Positions 59,942-63,877 of a stretch of DNA of 63,877 nucleotides are shown piece by piece. Under the pieces are notes generated by a model that was given only the letters and a program-made list of their open reading frames with translations, made no database searches and was not told where the DNA came from. The DNA lies in assembly GCF_023223525.1 (NCBI RefSeq), contig NZ_JALPRX010000064.1, positions 1 to 63,877 of the forward strand. Reading direction: 5' to 3'. This DNA comes from Roseomonas acroporae. GTDB lineage: Bacteria; Pseudomonadota; Alphaproteobacteria; Acetobacterales; Acetobacteraceae. The translations under genes and the position numbers were made by a program. Position 1 is the stretch's first letter. The number at the start of each line of letters is the position of its first letter.

Positions 59942-61921
59942 TCAGGCGCGCGCCTCGGCCAGGTGGTCGAAGCGGTGGACGTAGCTGCCGAGGCCCTGCG
60001 TCAGCGAGCGCAGCTCGATGATCAGCCCGGCCAGCTCGGCCGCCGGCAGCAGGGCCTGCACCTCGTCCCAGCCCTCCCAGCCCTCGCGCGCGGCGAAGCC
60101 CAGGATCTGGCCGCGCCGGCCGGTCAGCAGCCGCTGCGCGGCCGGGGTGCAGGCGGCGGGGACGCTGAGGGTGACGGATTCGACCGGCTCCAGCAGCACC
60201 GGCCCGGCCTTGGCCAGCCCCTCCTGCATCGCCATGCGGGTGGCGGTGGCGAAGGCCATGTCGCTGCTGTCCACGCTGTGGAAGCCGCCGTCGAGCAGGG
60301 TCACGGCGATGTCCACCACCGGGTGGCCGAGCGGCCCCCTGCGCGCCGCCTCCTCGGCGGCCTGGCCGATGGCGGGGATGAAGCGGCGCGGCACGGCGCC
60401 GCCCACCACCTTCTCGTCGAAGTGGAAGCCCGCCCCGCGCGGGCGGGGCGCGATCTGCAGCTTCACCTCGGCGAACTGGCCGTGGCCGCCGGTCTGGCGC
60501 TTGAGGCGGGCGTTCTGCACCACGGCGTGGCGGATGGTCTCGCGGAACGGGACCGGCACCGGGCCGGTGCGCAGCCGGATGCCGGCCGACGCCCCCAGCC
60601 GCTCCAGCGCCGCGCGCAGATGGATCTCGCCCTGGCCAGCGAGCACCGTGGCGCCGGTCTCGGCGTCCTGGCCGATCGCGAGCGCCGGCTCCTCCTCGGC
60701 CAGCCGCTGCAGCGCGGCGGCGAGCCGCACCTCGTCCTTGCGGTCCTCGGGCGCGATGGCGAGGCCGTGCACGGGCGGCGGCGGCGCGGGGAAGGGCAGC
60801 GGCGGCTCGCCCGGCGCGCCGCCCAGCGTGGCGCCGGTGCCGATGCCCTCCAGCCGGCCGAGCGCCACGATGTCGCCCGCCTCGGCGCTCGCCACCTTCT
60901 GCGCCTCGCCGCCGGGGAAGCGGTAGAGCCCGCCGATGCGCGCGCCGTTCAGCGAGGCGCCGTCCTGCACCCGGCCGCGCCAGAGCCGCGCGAAGGAGAG
61001 CCGGCCGGCATGGCCGGCATGGCGGGTGCGGAACACCTGCGCCAGGGGGGCGCCGCCCGCGGCGCCGATGCCGCGCCGGGCGGCGGTCCCGGCGGGCGCG
61101 GGCACGTCGTGGCGCAGCGCCTTCCACAGCCGGCGCAGGCCGTTGCCGTGCTCGGCCGCGCCGAGCAGCACGCCCATCACCGCGCCGCTCGCCTCGCCCT
61201 GGTGCAGCGGGCGGTAGATCTCCTCCGGCGCGGGGACGAGGTCCTCCAGCACCTTCTCCAGCAGCGCGTCGTCGTGGTCGGCCAGCGCCTCCAGCAGCGC
61301 GCCGCGCGCCTCGGCCTCGCGCCCGCGCATCGCCTCGGGCAGGCCGATGCGTTCCGAGGGGGCGCCGCGCCGGTAGCGGTAGGCGCGCTCGCTGACGAGA
61401 TCGACATAGCCGGTGACGGCGCCGTCCTCGCGGATCGGCACCTGGCGCAGCACCAGGCGGCGATGCGTCCCGGCCTGCAGGGCGGCGAGGATGTCGCGCA
61501 CCGTGCCGTCCAGCGTGTCGATGCGGTTGACGAAGACGATGCCGGGCGTCCCCGTCTCCTCCAGCCGGTGGAAGATCGGGCCGAGGCCGGCGGCGCGGTC
61601 GGGCGCGGCCTCGCACACCACCACCGCGAGATCGGCCACGGCGAGGGCGCAATCCACCTCGTGCGCGAATTCCACCGAGCCGGGGCAGTCGAGGATGGCC
61701 CAGCGCTCGCCCTGCACGGTCGCGTGGCCGAGCCGCGTCTCCATGCCCATGGCGCGCGGCGCGGCGGCGCGGCGGGCGGGGGCGGGCTCGTCGCCCCCGG
61801 TGGCCAGCAGCGCCGCGAACAGCGTGGACTTGCCGCTGCCCTGCGGACCGATCAGCGCGATGGACCGGGGCGCCGCCCCGCTGGCCGCCGCCCCGGCGGC
61901 TTCCCCAACCTGTTCCGGCAT
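59942..61921 (-). CDS. Elongation factor G-like GTPase (EF-G paralogue)
   Basis: A 659-residue translational-GTPase relative with the EF-G domain order. Its G motifs differ from canonical EF-G: G1 is IGPQGSGKSTL, G3 is LDCPGSVEF and G4 is FVNRID, where canonical EF-G has AHIDAGKTT, DTPGH and NKMD. Later domains carry RQTGGHGQFAEVKLQI and GGFHSVDSSDMAFATATRMA, typical of EF-G domain IV. GGGAGG precedes the ATG. It is a paralogue, not fusA, because no tuf or ribosomal genes are nearby. The role is unknown. Confidence 0.85.
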   Translation of the reverse strand: MPEQVGEAAGAAASGAAPRSIALIGPQGSGKSTLFAALLATGGDEPAPARRAAAPRAMGMETRLGHATVQGERWAILDCPGSVEFAHEVDCALAVADLAVVVCEAAPDRAAGLGPIFHRLEETGTPGIVFVNRIDTLDGTVRDILAALQAGTHRRLVLRQVPIREDGAVTGYVDLVSERAYRYRRGAPSERIGLPEAMRGREAEARGALLEALADHDDALLEKVLEDLVPAPEEIYRPLHQGEASGAVMGVLLGAAEHGNGLRRLWKALRHDVPAPAGTAARRGIGAAGGAPLAQVFRTRHAGHAGRLSFARLWRGRVQDGASLNGARIGGLYRFPGGEAQKVASAEAGDIVALGRLEGIGTGATLGGAPGEPPLPFPAPPPPVHGLAIAPEDRKDEVRLAAALQRLAEEEPALAIGQDAETGATVLAGQGEIHLRAALERLGASAGIRLRTGPVPVPFRETIRHAVVQNARLKRQTGGHGQFAEVKLQIAPRPRGAGFHFDEKVVGGAVPRRFIPAIGQAAEEAARRGPLGHPVVDIAVTLLDGGFHSVDSSDMAFATATRMAMQEGLAKAGPVLLEPVESVTLSVPAACTPAAQRLLTGRRGQILGFAAREGWEGWDEVQALLPAAELAGLIIELRSLTQGLGSYVHRFDHLAEARA

Positions 61922-62168
61922 CGACCTACCTCCCTGGAAGGCCCGCCGCCACGCCACGGCATGGCCGGGCCCGCTGCTCGATGGCGGTTCTGTGACGACC
62001 GCCTTTGCCATGCCGGTTCTAGAGCATCCGCGACCGGCGTGTACACACCGGCCAATTCGGGAAAGTCGTGAAAACAAGAGGATAGATTGCGCCGTCAACA
62101 GCCGCGCCGCCGGGTTCGCAGGACCCGGCGCGGCCTGCCGGCGAGACCGCCGGCGGCAGGCGCCGCCC

Positions 62169-63065
62169 CTACCCCTCCGGCGCCAGCACCGCCACCCGGC
62201 GCTGGAAGGCCGTGCCGAGGAAATCCGTCAGGCTGCGGATGCGCGGCGTGTGGCGCGTGTCGCGGTGCACCACCAGCCAGACCTCGCGCCGGGGCGGCGG
62301 CACGGGCGTCTCCAGCCGCACCAGCGCCGGCGCCGCGTCGCCGAGGTAGCGCGCGAGGCAGGCCAGCCCCATCCCGCCGCACGCGGCCTGCCGCTGCGCG
62401 AAGCGGCTGTTGCTGCGCAGCGCCACCTGCGCCCGGCCGGTCATGCCGGCCAGCCACGCCATCTCCTGCAGGCGCATCAGGTCCTCCAGCGCCAGCACCA
62501 CGCGGTGCCCCGGCGCGCCGGCGGCGAGGTCGGGCGTGCCGTGCCGGTCGAGATAGTCGCGGCTGGCGTAGAGGCCGTGGTCGATCCGCGACACCTGCCG
62601 CGCCACCAGGTCGCCCTGGTCGGGACGCGCCATGCGCAGCGCCACGTCCGCCTCGCGCCGCGCGAGGCTGAGCGGGCGCGTGTCGGTGATCAGCTCCAGC
62701 GTGATGCCGGGATAGCGCGCGGCGAAATCCGCCAGCTCGGGCAGCAGGATGTCCACCACCAGGGTTTCCACCGCGGTCAGGCGGATGCGGCCCTCCAGCC
62801 GCACGTCGCGGCCGCCGATGCCGCGTTCCACCGCCAGCACCTCGTTCTCGATGCGCTCCGCATGGCCGAGCGCCGCCTCGCCGGCCGGGGTGAGCGTGTA
62901 GCCGCCCGGCGTGCGCTCCAGCAGGCGCGCGCCCGCCCGCTGCTCCAGCGCCGCGAGGCGCCGGCCCATGGTCGGCTGGGCCACGCCCAGCGCCCGCGCC
63001 GCGGCCGAGAGCGAGCCGTGGCGGGCGATGGCCAGGAAATGGCGGAGATCGTCCCATTCCAGCAT
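62169..63065 (-). CDS. LysR family transcriptional regulator
   Basis: A 298-residue regulator. The N-terminal winged helix (~5-62) has LRHFLAIARHGSLSAAARAL and GVAQPTMGRRLAALEQRAGA. A LysR substrate domain follows (RIRLTAVETLVVDILLPELA and VALRMARPDQGDLVARQV). It is divergent from a DoxX-family gene across 128 bp, the classical arrangement of a LysR regulator and its target. Confidence 0.92.
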   Translation of the reverse strand: MLEWDDLRHFLAIARHGSLSAAARALGVAQPTMGRRLAALEQRAGARLLERTPGGYTLTPAGEAALGHAERIENEVLAVERGIGGRDVRLEGRIRLTAVETLVVDILLPELADFAARYPGITLELITDTRPLSLARREADVALRMARPDQGDLVARQVSRIDHGLYASRDYLDRHGTPDLAAGAPGHRVVLALEDLMRLQEMAWLAGMTGRAQVALRSNSRFAQRQAACGGMGLACLARYLGDAAPALVRLETPVPPPRREVWLVVHRDTRHTPRIRSLTDFLGTAFQRRVAVLAPEG

Positions 63066-63193
63066 GCGGCCCCCGTACCTCCATGCGAAAACGTATAGGG
63101 ATCAGGCGAAATCGGCCAAATGCCATGCGTCGATGGATGGCCTATTTCCGGATCACCGCGCCGGTCCCGGCGCCCTCTACCCGGAGACATCCC

Positions 63194-63616
63194 GTGATCG
63201 ACTCCCGCACCGCCCCTTACGCCGTCCTGCTGCTGCGCGTCTGGCTCGGCGTGCTGTTCCTGGCCCATGCCGGGCTGAAGCTGTTCGTGTTCACCCCGGC
63301 CGGCACCGCCGCCTTCTTCGAGCGGGTCGGCGTGCCCGGCCTGCTCGCCTGGCCGACCATCGCGCTGGAGATCGCCGTCGCCGTGGCGCTGATCCTCGGC
63401 CTCTGGACCCGGGCGGCGGCGCTGCTCGGCACGCTGTCGCTGTTCGGCGCCCTCGCCACCGTCCACGGCAAGGCCGGCTTCTTCTTCACCAACCCGGGCG
63501 GCGGCTGGGAGTACATCGCCCTCTGGATCGTGGCCCTGCTGGCGGTGGCGCTGCTGGGCGACGGCGCCCTGGCGCTGCGCCCCTGGCAGCCGGCCCGCCG
63601 CGTGGCGGCGGCCTGA
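63194..63616 (+). CDS. DoxX family membrane protein
   Basis: A 140-residue protein with four hydrophobic segments. Landmarks are LLRVWLGVLFLAHAGLKLFV, ALEIAVAVALILGLWTRAAA and EYIALWIVALLAVALLGDGA. The GTG at 63194 has GGAGA upstream. DoxX relatives occur in quinone/thiosulfate and stress-related systems, but most have no proven role. It is probably controlled by the divergent LysR. Confidence 0.85.
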   Translation: MIDSRTAPYAVLLLRVWLGVLFLAHAGLKLFVFTPAGTAAFFERVGVPGLLAWPTIALEIAVAVALILGLWTRAAALLGTLSLFGALATVHGKAGFFFTNPGGGWEYIALWIVALLAVALLGDGALALRPWQPARRVAAA

Positions 63617-63623
63617 GCCGACG

Positions 63624-63877
63624 GGGAGGGCTCCGCCCTCCCCGAACCCCGTCTCGCCAGCGGGGAGGGCTCCGCCCTCCCCGAACCCCACCGGCCAGGG
63701 AAGGCTCCGCCTTCCCTGGAACCCATCCGCCAGGAACCTCAGGTTCCTGGACCTCCGCCGGCGTTTGGCCTCGCTGTCGACCCCCCCGGGGCCTGAAAAC
63801 CGAACGGGGGATCCAAGGGGGCTTCGCCCCTTGGCGGGAGGATACCCAAGGAGGGCGGCGCCCTCCTTGGACCGGGG
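63624..63877 (+). repeat. Compound palindromic element, copy C (reaches the right edge)
   Basis: Hairpins in order: GGGGAGGG/CCCTCCCC twice, CCAGGGAAGG/CCTTCCCTGG, CCAGGAACCT/AGGTTCCTGG, then the linker ACCTCCGCCGGCG and a spacer. After that come CGAACGGGGGATCC, CCAAGGGG/CCCCTTGG, GGATACCCAAGG and CCAAGGAGGG/CCCTCCTTGG. It is the most complete copy and may continue past the window. Confidence 0.88.

Noticed and set aside
59942-61921. Tetracycline-resistance (TetM-type) ribosomal protection protein
   Set aside because: Resembles EF-G only in general; no resistance-gene context and the GTPase motifs differ.

Overview
The window is about 64 kb of very GC-rich DNA (roughly 70-75% G+C by eye). 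Genes are densely packed, with many ATGA/GTGA stop-start overlaps and GTG or TTG starts. The content suggests an alphaproteobacterium, most likely a Roseomonas-like member of the Acetobacteraceae. The reasons are three orphan Bug/TctC receptors, two complete Liv-type ABC importers, a hydantoinase pair, an aromatic-ring dioxygenase, and a tRNA-Arg(CCU) interrupted by a group I intron. The taxonomic placement is inference; no rRNA or other marker gene is present.

Layout. 0-1 kb: the start of an unrecognised minus-strand gene beside the intron-split tRNA-Arg. 1-7 kb: MYG1-family hydrolase, histidine phosphatase, a hybrid CHASE3 sensor kinase and proB. 6.9-11.6 kb: a three-gene operon of a ThDP enzyme, an FAD amine oxidase and a KAS III-like protein that contains no cysteine. 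11.7-15.7 kb: a 1356-residue tandem-cyclase/ATPase/TPR protein. 16.5-27.3 kb: a catabolic block with a GntR regulator, FAH-family hydrolase, polysaccharide deacetylase, Bug receptor, intradiol dioxygenase, Liv transporter and a MetE-like methyltransferase. 28.9-34.8 kb: a complete coenzyme F420 operon, cofGH-fgd-cofE-cofD-cofC. 34.8-39.5 kb: a second Liv transporter. 39.6-44.0 kb: three luciferase-like (LLM) oxidoreductases and a threonine-synthase-like PLP enzyme. 44.3-49.0 kb: Bug receptor with hyuA-hyuB. 49-63.6 kb: SnoaL-like protein, Bug receptor, guaA, an ADP-forming acyl-CoA ligase, argD-argF-nudix, GST, an EF-G paralogue, and a LysR/DoxX pair.

How it may work together. The 28.9-44 kb stretch can be read as one F420 island: cofactor synthesis, F420 reduction by an Fgd-type glucose-6-phosphate dehydrogenase, an importer, and LLM-fold enzymes that could use F420H2. 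The 16.5-27.3 kb block looks like uptake and ring cleavage of an aromatic or related carbon source.

Most unusual signals: (1) the F420 operon with its own fgd and no dehydro-F420-0 reductase; (2) the ThDP/FAD/cysteine-free KAS III operon; (3) three copies (A, B, C) of a ~250-bp compound element in which the stem sequences differ but base pairing and module order are kept, two of them bracketing the acyl-CoA ligase gene in opposite orientation; (4) the group I intron in the tRNA-Arg anticodon loop.
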